Position numbers and translations under genes: made by a program. A stretch of DNA of 64,000 bases from contig NZ_JAESVD010000003.1 in assembly GCF_016765635.1 (NCBI RefSeq), positions 186,001-250,000 on the forward strand, in the 5' to 3' direction. Below, in pieces: positions 29,347 through 38,260 of this stretch. Within the stretch, counting starts at the first letter, position 1. Every line of letters begins with the position of its first letter. The notes below the pieces were generated by a model. The model saw nothing but the letters and a program-made list of their open reading frames with translations. It ran no database searches and was not told the DNA's origin. This DNA is from Shewanella schlegeliana (lineage in GTDB: Bacteria > Pseudomonadota > Gammaproteobacteria > Enterobacterales > Shewanellaceae).

Positions 29347-30642
29347 TCACCTGAGTTTCTCTTCTAGCTGCACGAATGTAGCTAAACGCTGCCCAAAAGC
29401 TGCAGCTAAAGTTTCAAACCCTGGCGTTTGAGCCAGTTTACGGTAACTGGCCTGCGCCTCCGGCCACTGCTGCTCTAGCCAGTAACTTTGACCAATTAGC
29501 AAGAGCGCCTGTCCCTGCAGCTGGTTTCGCCGCTGGCGAGCGTGTTTTATCTCGGCCGCGGTGCCTAAAGGCAAGAGTTGCTGACCCACTTTGCTCCAAG
29601 CTCTACGGGCATTATCGCCCTGCTTTAATGCGGAAAAAAGTTGACCTTGTAGCAGATAAAAGTCATCAACCAAGCCACAGCTTTCGCTTAAGCCATCAAG
29701 GTTAAAACCCTCTAAAAAAACTAACGCCTCGTCATATCGTCCCGATAACCAAGCATATTGGGCACAAGCCAAAGCTTGTGAGTCAAACACCTTTATAGCA
29801 GAGCCTAGGCGAGAGGCGTCATCTGTATCAGTTTGCGAGGTACAGCTCGCCGCCAGATTATAGGCTTTAATCTGGCCAAACAGGCCTATGCTATCTTGCG
29901 GCCTGCTGCTGCCTGAAATTGCCCCTATCGACTGCGCAGCGATATCGCTTGCCACCGCCGCTTCAAGCTTATTGCCGAGCCCAAGTTCGCTACGAGTTAA
30001 CACTTGCCAAGCGGTGCGGCTATCAGGCTCAAAAGCAAGCCACTGCAGAGCACTACTTTTAGCCTCTTGCCACTGCTCTAACGCCATTTGACTGTAACTA
30101 ATGAGTGGCCACCAATGGAGCTTCACATCTGAAGATAACAAGAGATCGATCGCCGCTTGATATTGAGCTAACTGGTAATAGGCATAGCCTCGCATATAGC
30201 GCACCTGCGCCTCGATTGGCTTTTCTAGCGTCGATAACTCTAGGTTTGATAGTGTCGAAATAGCGGCTTCATATCGTTCAGTTTGAAGCTGCGCTTGAGC
30301 GAGGTTAACGACAATTTGCCCCTGATTAGGATATAGTTGATAGCCTCGCTCCCAGCAATTTAGCGCCTTAGCTTCTGCTCCAGTATCGGCAAGGGTTTTA
30401 CACACATACTGAAATACGACATGGTGCGGCGCAGCCTGCTCAAGCAGTGGCAACATCAATTTTAGCGCTGCATCAAAATCATTGGCCTCAAGTAATGGAC
30501 TCGCTTTATTGAGTAGACCAGACTCGTATCGATTTAACTCTCGCCCATGGCTAACATTTAAATCTCGCCCATGGCAAATAGCTGCGAAAAAAGGCGAGAT
30601 AGACAAAAGCAGGACTAGCGATAATTTGAGAAAATTCATCAT
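29347..30642 (-). CDS. TPR-repeat protein of the TonB operon
   Basis: A 431-residue exported protein with a signal peptide (LKLSLVLLLSISPFFAAIC). The mature part is built from tetratricopeptide-like helix pairs, for example ANDFDAALKLMLPLL, AQLQTERYEAAISTL and YQLAQYQAAIDLLL. A TPR protein is the usual last gene of TtpC-type TonB operons in Vibrio and Shewanella and is thought to help assembly at the periplasmic face. The start overlaps the tonB stop by one base (TAATG). Near the start there is a small in-frame 24-base duplication giving HGRDLNVS then HGRELNRY. Confidence 0.8.
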   Translation of the reverse strand: MMNFLKLSLVLLLSISPFFAAICHGRDLNVSHGRELNRYESGLLNKASPLLEANDFDAALKLMLPLLEQAAPHHVVFQYVCKTLADTGAEAKALNCWERGYQLYPNQGQIVVNLAQAQLQTERYEAAISTLSNLELSTLEKPIEAQVRYMRGYAYYQLAQYQAAIDLLLSSDVKLHWWPLISYSQMALEQWQEAKSSALQWLAFEPDSRTAWQVLTRSELGLGNKLEAAVASDIAAQSIGAISGSSRPQDSIGLFGQIKAYNLAASCTSQTDTDDASRLGSAIKVFDSQALACAQYAWLSGRYDEALVFLEGFNLDGLSESCGLVDDFYLLQGQLFSALKQGDNARRAWSKVGQQLLPLGTAAEIKHARQRRNQLQGQALLLIGQSYWLEQQWPEAQASYRKLAQTPGFETLAAAFGQRLATFVQLEEKLR

Positions 30643-31283
30643 TAACTCACCTTAAAGTTAATCGGCACATCAACAAAGACCTTCACCGCTTTACCCGATA
30701 AAACAGCGGGCTTAAAGCGCCATCTACGCGCTGCTTCTATTGCCGATTGGTCAAACACTTGCTTAGGCTCGGCTTCTAATACCTGTGCCTGACTCACCAT
30801 GCCATCCGCCTCAACAATGAGCCGCAAAAGCACTCGCCCGCCGCTCTTGAACTTACGCCCAGCCACAGGCATCTTCGGCTGAATAAAGCGCAATAACTCC
30901 GGCGCTTTATCAACATCTTTAATACCTGCAATCACAGGCGCAATACTCGGTAAACTCAAGCCATTAAGTGTTGGGATAGCCAACACTGGTACTTGCAGCG
31001 GCATATCAGCAACCGTTGGCATAATCGGTATGCTAGTCAATACTGGCGTTGCAGCGCTTGCTGTCACAGGCTTACTTTGCTCCTCTTTCTGTGTCGGTAA
31101 TTTCGGCTTTTCTGGAGGAAGCAAAGGCAGCTGCAGCTCTTTTGTTTGCTGACTCAATAACTGCCTTGGTTGATTATCATTAAGACTGCTAGGCAGGTAA
31201 TAACAGAGCAGTATTGTCATGCTTACGGACAACATTAACCGCATAGAGATAACCAGCACTTGCTGAGCGCGTCCTCTATTCAT
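30642..31283 (-). CDS. tonB: TonB-like energy transducer
   Basis: A 213-residue TonB family protein. One N-terminal membrane helix (about 11-30), a proline/lysine-rich linker (LPPEKPKLPTQKEE) and the C-terminal TonB domain with LLRFIQPKMP, SGGRVLLRLIVEADG and FDQSAIEAARRWRFKPA. It carries energy from the ExbBD motor to the outer-membrane receptor. It overlaps exbD by one base. The linker is short, as in the TonB2 type. Confidence 0.9.
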   Translation of the reverse strand: MNRGRAQQVLVISMRLMLSVSMTILLCYYLPSSLNDNQPRQLLSQQTKELQLPLLPPEKPKLPTQKEEQSKPVTASAATPVLTSIPIMPTVADMPLQVPVLAIPTLNGLSLPSIAPVIAGIKDVDKAPELLRFIQPKMPVAGRKFKSGGRVLLRLIVEADGMVSQAQVLEAEPKQVFDQSAIEAARRWRFKPAVLSGKAVKVFVDVPINFKVS

Positions 31284-31684
31284 TAGTGGATCTCTGACGC
31301 CACGGAGCTAAAGCTTATGCCTGCCTGCTTGGCAATATCCAGCACCTTAATTGTCACCCCTGTTGGGCAATGAGTATCGGCAACAACCAACAACTTTGCC
31401 TTAGGAGTTTGACTGGCGAGCTGCTGCAGCTTACCGGGTAGGTAATAGATATCGAGCTCTTTTGACTCAAAGTAGACCCGCCCAGTAGTATCGAGAGTGA
31501 CCACTATAGGGCTGCCATCGACGCTGGTGGCAGTGCTTGCTTGCGGACGCTTAATCTCCACTGAGGATTGCTGCACAAAGTTAGTCGACACTATAAAGAA
31601 GATCAGCAAGATGAAAACCACATCGAGCATTGGGGTCATGTTGATTTCAGGGTCTTTATCTTGTCTGAAACGATCGCTAAGCAT
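31283..31684 (-). CDS. exbD: ExbD-like proton channel subunit
   Basis: A 133-residue inner-membrane protein. The membrane helix contains the functional Asp in INMTPMLDVVFILLIFFIV; the periplasmic domain follows. It is the proton-conducting partner of ExbB and overlaps it by eight bases. Confidence 0.92.
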   Translation of the reverse strand: MLSDRFRQDKDPEINMTPMLDVVFILLIFFIVSTNFVQQSSVEIKRPQASTATSVDGSPIVVTLDTTGRVYFESKELDIYYLPGKLQQLASQTPKAKLLVVADTHCPTGVTIKVLDIAKQAGISFSSVASEIH

Positions 31685-32192
31685 GTTGCCCTCCCACTAA
31701 CCGGTTCGTGTCGGCACGGTTTAGCTTTCTCTGCCAAAAAAATGCTAACAGCGAACCAGTTAAGCCAACAAATAAACCGGTTTGGGTGGTAACCATCGCC
31801 ATGGAGATCCCTGCTGAAATCACTGCAGGATCATGAAATCCATAACTGGCTCCAGCATCGAACATTGCAATCATGCCGCTAACGGTTCCTAGTAAACCTA
31901 AAAGCGGCGCAACCATGGACAATAACTTAACCCCTTGGAGATCCGCATACTGCTGTGCTTGCGCTTGCCTTAGCGCTAACAAGCTCAAGCGCTGATTAAG
32001 CCAGTCATGTTGAGTCGTCACTATCATCTGCAGACTCTGCTCGGTCTCTTTAAATAGAGCTCGGCTCACTAACCACAACATCCATAAACAGCAGATGAAT
32101 AACGGCCACATCACAATGCCACCAAGCTCAATAAAGCCTAGAATGGCGTGGCTAAACTGGCGCAGTGAAAACAGCATGTTATCGAGTGACAT
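31677..32192 (-). CDS. exbB: ExbB-like proton channel subunit
   Basis: A 171-residue MotA/TolQ/ExbB family protein with three membrane helices and the conserved region LLSMVAPLLGLLGTVSGMIAMF...G...P..ISAGIS.AM.TT. The start at 32192 is set by GGAGG five bases upstream; an alternative TTG six codons earlier lacks such a site. It overlaps the upstream TtpC gene by 14 bases. Confidence 0.92.
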   Translation of the reverse strand: MSLDNMLFSLRQFSHAILGFIELGGIVMWPLFICCLWMLWLVSRALFKETEQSLQMIVTTQHDWLNQRLSLLALRQAQAQQYADLQGVKLLSMVAPLLGLLGTVSGMIAMFDAGASYGFHDPAVISAGISMAMVTTQTGLFVGLTGSLLAFFWQRKLNRADTNRLVGGQHA

Positions 32193-33585
32193 GCTCGCCT
32201 CCTCGCTCAAGATTCAAGGCCAGTAACAGAGCTGATTGCTGCTCCATATTTAAGCTAAGCGCCTGAGCACGCCGCTTAAGTGGGTAATGCAGTAATAGCA
32301 GAGGTAATGCCACCAGCAATCCCGCCTGAGTGGTGATCAAAGCCTTACTGATCCCTTGAGAGAGCAACTTAGGATCGCTATTACCAAACTCGGTTAATGA
32401 CTGAAAAGTTTCAATCATGCCTGATACCGTGCCGAGTAATCCCAGCATAGGCGCCATTGCTGCCAATAAGGCAATAAAGCCTAGCCCGCGTTCAAACTGC
32501 GCCATCTGCTTTAGCATCAATTGTTTCAACCGTTGATCCATCGCCTCAACGCCACTTCCCTCAACGATTGCGTTAGCCAAAACGCTAGCCGCTGGCACCC
32601 TTGGCAAACCGAGTAATTGTTGCTTAATCGCTTGCAGGTCGGTTTTAGCCTCATCTCGCTCATTAAGCTGCGTTAATGGACGCCAGTACAACAGCACGAC
32701 TGCGCGCCATAGCGCAATCGCTAATCCCAACGCGGCTAAGATAAGGATTGGCCAAAGTACTTCACCACCATCCTCAACCCACTCTGTTAGGCTCTGCTTC
32801 TCAGCTAAGCTTGGCAGCATTCGTCCCTGACTTAAATCCAATGGCAAAAGTTGAGACTGACCTTCCAACCATGCAGTTAGCTGCTCACTGATTGTTGAAT
32901 CAACTGGCGCGATTGCAACGGGAAGCTCACCAGTTAAGGCGATAAAGCTTGGCATTTCAGTCGCTGACTTTTCGATATGAGTCACCGCCATTAAGCCGCC
33001 AAAGACCTTTAACACCTGCTCGGTCACGCTGCCATTGGCCGAGCTAATCGGCGCCTTGGCACTGAGAACTTTCGCCGTCATCTGCATATCATCAATCGCG
33101 TAGCCGACAAGTTCATTGAGCTGCGTCAAACTAGGGAATCCAGTATCCGCCTTGGCAAACGTTAAGTTTTCCACCCGTTGAGGTGCAGCAAATTGAGTAG
33201 GACTCTGCTGCCACTGCTGCGATAAACTACTCAACGCCTTTTGATAGGCTCCCTGCACTAACTTCATATCATCAACTGCAAGCTGATAATCTTGGCTGAG
33301 ACTTTGCTTTTGCTGCGTTAACTCAATCAACTGCTGATTTATCAGTTCAAGCTGAGTACGTTTGCCATTTAGGCGCTGAACCAACTGCTGCTGATTCGTT
33401 TTAACCTCATCTATCTCTTGCTTTAAGTCACTACTCCAACGCAAGTTCTGTTGCTCTATCTCAGATGCTCGCAGCTCAATTTGTTGCTCAAGTGCTTGAT
33501 ACTCTGCAGCCTCTTTTACAGTCGACTCTTGTGTAAAAGCCAATGTCGATACGCTTAACAATAAGACTAAAATTACCGCTCTCAT
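32179..33585 (-). CDS. ttpC: TtpC-like MotA/TolQ/ExbB family protein
   Basis: A 468-residue protein made of a signal peptide, a long coiled-coil periplasmic region (about 25-130, glutamine-rich), and a C-terminal MotA/TolQ/ExbB domain with MAPMLGLLGTVSGMIETF and KALITTQAGLLVALP. This is the layout of TtpC, the extra component needed by the TonB2 system of Vibrio. It precedes exbB-exbD-tonB in the usual order. Confidence 0.88.
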   Translation of the reverse strand: MRAVILVLLLSVSTLAFTQESTVKEAAEYQALEQQIELRASEIEQQNLRWSSDLKQEIDEVKTNQQQLVQRLNGKRTQLELINQQLIELTQQKQSLSQDYQLAVDDMKLVQGAYQKALSSLSQQWQQSPTQFAAPQRVENLTFAKADTGFPSLTQLNELVGYAIDDMQMTAKVLSAKAPISSANGSVTEQVLKVFGGLMAVTHIEKSATEMPSFIALTGELPVAIAPVDSTISEQLTAWLEGQSQLLPLDLSQGRMLPSLAEKQSLTEWVEDGGEVLWPILILAALGLAIALWRAVVLLYWRPLTQLNERDEAKTDLQAIKQQLLGLPRVPAASVLANAIVEGSGVEAMDQRLKQLMLKQMAQFERGLGFIALLAAMAPMLGLLGTVSGMIETFQSLTEFGNSDPKLLSQGISKALITTQAGLLVALPLLLLHYPLKRRAQALSLNMEQQSALLLALNLERGGEHVTR

Positions 33586-34370
33586 TATTTGTGCGCTCCT
33601 AATGGCAAGTTAACTATCTGAGCAACCTGCTTATTGGATGTAATTGCCATGGCTAATCGAATATCGCCCTGCTCGTTAACCGCTAAAGGCTGCCATTTAC
33701 GAGACTGGTTATCGAACCATCCAAGCTTTTTCTCATCAGGCGTCATATAGAACCAAGATAGGCGACCTAAACGCAGCAAGTTCACCTGTACTGGTTGCTC
33801 ATCGATAACGATGATCTCCTGAGATATCTGCTGGCCATAACCGTAAGCGACCTCGATAGCAATCACATCGAGCAACCGCCGAAAACGCTCGGCCAAGGGT
33901 AACTCACTGCTATCCATTGCGCTGCGCAGAAATGCCAGACGTCGCTTACGCTCATCAAAATCGAAAGGTAGGTCAGCACTGATTTGACGCTCTAGCCTGG
34001 CATACCAGATCTCCAACTGCGGCTCTAGTTCCTGTTTAAGAGCGTTAATCGTGGCGATATCTTGTTGCAGCTGTTTGACCTCCGCCTGCAATGAAGCCAG
34101 ATATCTTTGCTGTTTTTGCAATTGATATTCAGTCCAATAAAGCTCACCAAGATCTTGTTGCTGCTGTGAAAGGGATTGCGCTTTTTGCTGTTGCCATGCT
34201 GCAGCTTCCTCACCCAGTTGCACCGACTGCACAACAGGCTGCTTTATCTGCTCAAGCCATTGCTCTGCTAAATGGTCCAGCGTCTTGTCATCTCCCCCCT
34301 CCGATGCATTAACTAGCAGAGGGAACACGCAACAAATAGCCAGTAAATTATAATGAATACGACCTATCAT
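33585..34370 (-). CDS. DUF3450 family periplasmic coiled-coil protein
   Basis: A 261-residue exported protein (signal peptide to about residue 22) with a long glutamine-rich coiled coil (about 60-120) and the C-terminal pattern PLAERFRRLLDVIAIEVAYG, then LLRLGRLSWFYMT. DUF3450 proteins precede ttpC in these operons and are thought to belong to the TonB2-type complex. It overlaps the gene upstream by four bases and abuts ttpC. Confidence 0.82.
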   Translation of the reverse strand: MIGRIHYNLLAICCVFPLLVNASEGGDDKTLDHLAEQWLEQIKQPVVQSVQLGEEAAAWQQQKAQSLSQQQQDLGELYWTEYQLQKQQRYLASLQAEVKQLQQDIATINALKQELEPQLEIWYARLERQISADLPFDFDERKRRLAFLRSAMDSSELPLAERFRRLLDVIAIEVAYGYGQQISQEIIVIDEQPVQVNLLRLGRLSWFYMTPDEKKLGWFDNQSRKWQPLAVNEQGDIRLAMAITSNKQVAQIVNLPLGAHK

Positions 34371-35191
34371 CTACGGCCCCCTTTTTTCATTGAACGGCGC
34401 CAAAACACCAGTCCTTGCAACAATAAGCTCACTAATAACAGGCCATAACAGGCAAAAAAGTAATTTACTAGCGGGTTATGTACCGCAAGCACCTTAACCT
34501 GCACCCCACGTGCCTCCTCTTGATGTGGCACTCTAAAGTCTGTCACAGTTATATACAGATCCTTCCATCTAAAGGGCCGCATAAACCCAGCATCACCACT
34601 GATCTTCTGCTCACCATCTTGAACAAAAAAATAGGCGGAGTTTATACGAGGATCGAACTGCTCAACACTGCGACGGGTGATCCGCCCTGCCGGGCTAAAG
34701 CCTGTTGCATCTTCGGTAATTAGACTGACATCATCGCGATAGTCGACGCTAACTAACTTAATCTGGTAACGACCACTATTGAAACGCTCTCCCTGATGCA
34801 GCACCGCGCTATCGTGACCGTGGATAAATACCAGATCGACGCCATGAAATATAAAAACCAGTAAGGTCAGGATATGTATTGGTAACATCATTATTCGTGG
34901 GCTGCGCCAGCGCTTGTGACGCCAGATAGGCAATAGATCGCGCCAAGAACACAAGGCTGTATTCAACCCAAGCAGGAACATCAAACCAAATAAGCCTGCT
35001 AACCAGAACCCAACCATGGGCGCAGCCGTTAAGCTTTGTAGCCACTGGGACATAGGCAGGTCGTTTAACGCCCTTAACACTTGGCGGTAAAGCTCATACT
35101 CACTCAGGCCTACGCCTATGGCGAACCACAGCGACAAGAGCATGAGCAGCACGAAGGCGAGGCGCATCGAAAATAACCAGTTCATTCTCAT
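34367..35191 (-). CDS. ResB-like membrane protein
   Basis: A 274-residue membrane protein not typical of TonB operons. It has helices at about 9-29, 58-80 and 100-124, then a periplasmic region of about 110 residues and a final helix at about 245-265. The topology and segments such as GLNTALCSW, PIHILTLLVFIFHGVDLV and VLHQGERFNSGRYQIKLVSVDY resemble ResB/Ccs1 of the system II cytochrome c biogenesis machinery, but the protein is much shorter. Two histidines in the third helix (H106 and H116) could bind haem. It overlaps the CcsA-like gene by four bases. Its function is inferred only. Confidence 0.55.
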   Translation of the reverse strand: MRMNWLFSMRLAFVLLMLLSLWFAIGVGLSEYELYRQVLRALNDLPMSQWLQSLTAAPMVGFWLAGLFGLMFLLGLNTALCSWRDLLPIWRHKRWRSPRIMMLPIHILTLLVFIFHGVDLVFIHGHDSAVLHQGERFNSGRYQIKLVSVDYRDDVSLITEDATGFSPAGRITRRSVEQFDPRINSAYFFVQDGEQKISGDAGFMRPFRWKDLYITVTDFRVPHQEEARGVQVKVLAVHNPLVNYFFACYGLLLVSLLLQGLVFWRRSMKKGGRR

Positions 35192-35880
35192 GACAAGCGA
35201 TACCCCAACATCAATACGCAGATAAAGCCCAATACCACAGCCTTCCCCATGGCCAGCGCTCTGGCATTAGCAAACCAAGCCTTAGGTAAGTGAAATACCA
35301 GAATAAATAACAGGTAGGTCAGCGCCGAGAAGAAGAAATGACCGCTCCAACTCCAGCTGCGGCCCCAACCAATAAATGCCCAGTAACTACCAGCTATCTC
35401 ACCGCCAAGAAAGGCGGTACCCGCCAGCAAACTAAGTAGGTGACTATGACTCTCTAAGTGAGTGTCACGCCAAAACGCATGAAATAGATAGCCAATGCCT
35501 GCTGCAATCGCCAAACCAAGCGCTATCGGACGAGATAGGAAAAATAGCTGCGCCCAAATCGACGTTAACATGGCACTATCGCCTGTTGGTGGCTCAAGTG
35601 TTTGGCTATATCCCAGCAGCAACAAAGCGATAAAAGTGACTGCCCATACATAGTTTGCTTGTAAACGCGTTTGAATCGATAAAGCACACAAACAAACTAA
35701 ACTGACGATGGCGGTAACCACTAGGTAGGTCATCACACTGCTTGATGGAAACAGTAGACTATCGGCGTTGATTAAGCTCAATGTCATTACCGCTAACGCC
35801 AGCAACACCATATTGGCTAAGCGGGCAGCGAGTGAGCCTTGATTAAGCTCTTTAGCCTGCTTCAAACTTAGGTCACTCAT
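35188..35880 (-). CDS. CcsA-like (degenerate WWD domain) membrane protein
   Basis: A 230-residue protein with about seven membrane helices. The region 164-197 reads GSYWAFIGWGRSW then SWSGHFFFSA and ends in FHL; it resembles the WWD signature of CcsA haem-handling proteins, but the D-P-K-E that normally follows W-S-W is replaced by S-G-H-F. Histidines at 134 and 197 could still flank a haem site. Together with the ResB-like neighbour it looks like a reduced, specialised CcsA/ResB pair inside an uptake operon. This identification is from motif resemblance, and other polytopic families are possible. Confidence 0.5.
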   Translation of the reverse strand: MSDLSLKQAKELNQGSLAARLANMVLLALAVMTLSLINADSLLFPSSSVMTYLVVTAIVSLVCLCALSIQTRLQANYVWAVTFIALLLLGYSQTLEPPTGDSAMLTSIWAQLFFLSRPIALGLAIAAGIGYLFHAFWRDTHLESHSHLLSLLAGTAFLGGEIAGSYWAFIGWGRSWSWSGHFFFSALTYLLFILVFHLPKAWFANARALAMGKAVVLGFICVLMLGYRLS

Positions 35881-37214
35881 TGAATCGACTCACCTGTTCT
35901 GCTGCCTGTTTTTTCGGCACTGATAAACTGCGCTAGTTTTTCTGGCAAACTGAAATCTTCTACATCGACGATCTCAGGCTTGTGTAACGACCAATGACGA
36001 CACACCTGCTCAATTAAGCTTGGGCGAACCACCCAGATATGACGGCTATTCGCCACCGCGAGTAACGGGGCTATCTGCTTGCCAAATCCCTGTCCTCCAA
36101 GCTCCATAGGCCCTATCTCATCCACAATACAGATATCGCCTTGCTGGAAATTATTATGGTCAAGCGCTTGTTTACCAAGCGCTATCCCCTCTTGGGTAAA
36201 GGTAAAGCGGGTGCCTGTCTTCTTATCTAATACACCGGTACGATGACCAAATAGACAGCGCTCACCTGTAGCGATATCGACAATATCACTGCTGAAACGC
36301 CGCCCCTCCTTCATCACCCCAGGACAGAGCATTCCCTTTAGCGGGATCTGCTCTTGCTGACACAGCTCGATAAACTCAGCCAAAGCCGTGGTTTTACCAC
36401 TGCCGCTTTCACCAGTAATGATGAGCACGTTACTCTGGCTTAATCCCAATACATTTTGTGGCATAAAAAACTCCTGCGAGGCGACTTGATAGCTGGCGGT
36501 GGCCAAGCCATAAAGACGACTGATGTTCTTACTGGTCATAACCGCTGCACGCTCGCCATAATCCAACACCTTGCCATGCTCCAATAGCAGCACCTTATCG
36601 GCATACAACTGGGCTAAGTTTGGATCGTGTAAGATGGCAATAACCGCCGTATTGGAATCAATACAGCTACGTTTAACCTGAGATAAAATTTGAAATTTAT
36701 TTCGATAATCGAGGTGGTTTGTCGGCTCATCAAGCAGCAACAACTGCTCACTTTGAAACAGCGCTCTAGCCAACAACACTAGCTGGCGCTCACCGCCAGA
36801 CAGACGGTTATAATCGGCCTTGGCCAATCCCCCAACATCAAGTAGCTGCATCACTCTTTTAGCATCATGAATGTCTTGTTCTGAGGGCGACTCAAAAGTC
36901 GATAGGAAAGGCGTTCGCCCCATCACCACCATCTCTAGTGCAGTAAAAGCAAAAGCAGTTTCTTGCTGCTGTGGCACTAGCGCCATCTGCTGCGCAATTT
37001 CGGCGCGGCTCATCTTGTCTAGCGCAGAGGAATTAAGATACACAGCACCTTGGCTAGGCTGATTTAACCCACATAAGCAGTTCATCAAGGTGGTTTTACC
37101 TGCTCCGTTGGCCCCTAGAATCGCTAAGAATTCTCCCGCTTTTAGCTCGAAGCTAACCCCTTCTAATAGGCACTTATCGCCAACGTAATAACTAATATCC
37201 GTAACAGTTAACAT
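35877..37214 (-). CDS. ABC ATPase fused to a THEP1-like nucleoside triphosphatase
   Basis: A 445-residue two-domain protein. Residues 1-245 are an iron/cobalamin-type ABC ATPase: Walker A GANGAGKTT (34-42), signature LSGGERQ (138-144), Walker B LLLLDEP (158-164), H-loop His196. Residues 260-435 are a second P-loop domain with Walker A GESGSGKTT (268-276) and DEIGPMEL (365-372), the mark of the THEP1/NTPCR nucleoside triphosphatase family. The first domain pairs with the FecCD permease encoded just upstream (one-base overlap). The role of the second domain in a transporter is unknown. It appears as a true fusion in one open frame, not a misread. Confidence 0.8.
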   Translation of the reverse strand: MLTVTDISYYVGDKCLLEGVSFELKAGEFLAILGANGAGKTTLMNCLCGLNQPSQGAVYLNSSALDKMSRAEIAQQMALVPQQQETAFAFTALEMVVMGRTPFLSTFESPSEQDIHDAKRVMQLLDVGGLAKADYNRLSGGERQLVLLARALFQSEQLLLLDEPTNHLDYRNKFQILSQVKRSCIDSNTAVIAILHDPNLAQLYADKVLLLEHGKVLDYGERAAVMTSKNISRLYGLATASYQVASQEFFMPQNVLGLSQSNVLIITGESGSGKTTALAEFIELCQQEQIPLKGMLCPGVMKEGRRFSSDIVDIATGERCLFGHRTGVLDKKTGTRFTFTQEGIALGKQALDHNNFQQGDICIVDEIGPMELGGQGFGKQIAPLLAVANSRHIWVVRPSLIEQVCRHWSLHKPEIVDVEDFSLPEKLAQFISAEKTGSRTGESIQ

Positions 37215-38260
37215 CAGTAAGCTCCTCCTTGGCGAAAGCGAAACAGTAGAAAAGCAAACAGAGGTGCGCCCACTAACGATGTAACGATGCCAATCGGGAT
37301 CTCCATGCTAAAGCTCGCGCGAGCCACGCTATCGGCCAGCAATAAGAACATGGCGCCCACAGCTGTGGAGATAGGAATAAGGCGCATATTATTGGCTCCT
37401 GTGAAGGTACGCACCATATGCGGTACAACAAGGCCTATCCAAGCTACAGAGCCAACCGTTGCCACACAGGAGGCCACGATGAAGGAACTAATCACAATCA
37501 ACACGAGGCGCAGCCTTGCAGGCTCAACACCTAAGCTACGACTTTGGTGGTCGCCTAAACACAACACATTAAGACGGTAACGTAATGTGTGAATAAGCCC
37601 ATAACCAAGAGCGACAGGGATAATAAGCTGTGCCACCGTGCTCCAACTACTCACCGAAAGAGAGCCCATTAACCAAAATACAATGGCAGGTAGCTCACCA
37701 TAGGGATCGGCTAGGGCTTTTAGCATGGTCAGGGCTGCACCAAATATCGAGCCAACAATAATCCCGGTCATAATCATTAAAAGCAGACTATTACTGCCAA
37801 AGCGTTTGGCCATAAACATGGCGGCGCAAGCGGCTGATAAGCCACAGACAAATGCCAGCAGCTGCACCATAATCCAGCTACTCCCCGGCATAATCAGCCC
37901 CATCGCCGCGCCAAACATACAGCCCGATGCCACTCCTAAAATATCTGGGGACACGAGTGGATTGCGAAATACCCCTTGGTAAACGGCGCCAGAAACAGCA
38001 AGCCCTGCACCGACAATTAAAGCGGTGAGCAAACGAGGCAAACGAATAAGCAAGATAACTCGCTCTTCTTGAGTCAGATCATCGGGAACCTGCCCAGTCA
38101 TTATCAAGCTACTCAGCACTGACGGCAGCTTTTGAATTGCGCTGAACAGATCACCAGGATTGACTGAGAAGCGGCCAGCACAAAGTCCCACAAGACCGAT
38201 TACAATGGCGATTCCAGTCCATTGTATCGGCTGTAATGAAAATCCTTTCGCTACTGACAT
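37214..38260 (-). CDS. FecCD-family ABC transporter permease
   Basis: A 348-residue permease of the iron-siderophore/haem/cobalamin type (BtuC/FecD/FhuB family), with about ten membrane helices. Diagnostic segments are RLPRLLTALIVGAGLAVSGAVYQGVFRNPLVSPDILG, GS..W and W IGLVVPHMVR (positions about 70-110 and 280-300). It forms the inner-membrane channel with the fused ATPase. It overlaps the binding-protein gene by ten bases. Confidence 0.9.
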   Translation of the reverse strand: MSVAKGFSLQPIQWTGIAIVIGLVGLCAGRFSVNPGDLFSAIQKLPSVLSSLIMTGQVPDDLTQEERVILLIRLPRLLTALIVGAGLAVSGAVYQGVFRNPLVSPDILGVASGCMFGAAMGLIMPGSSWIMVQLLAFVCGLSAACAAMFMAKRFGSNSLLLMIMTGIIVGSIFGAALTMLKALADPYGELPAIVFWLMGSLSVSSWSTVAQLIIPVALGYGLIHTLRYRLNVLCLGDHQSRSLGVEPARLRLVLIVISSFIVASCVATVGSVAWIGLVVPHMVRTFTGANNMRLIPISTAVGAMFLLLADSVARASFSMEIPIGIVTSLVGAPLFAFLLFRFRQGGAY

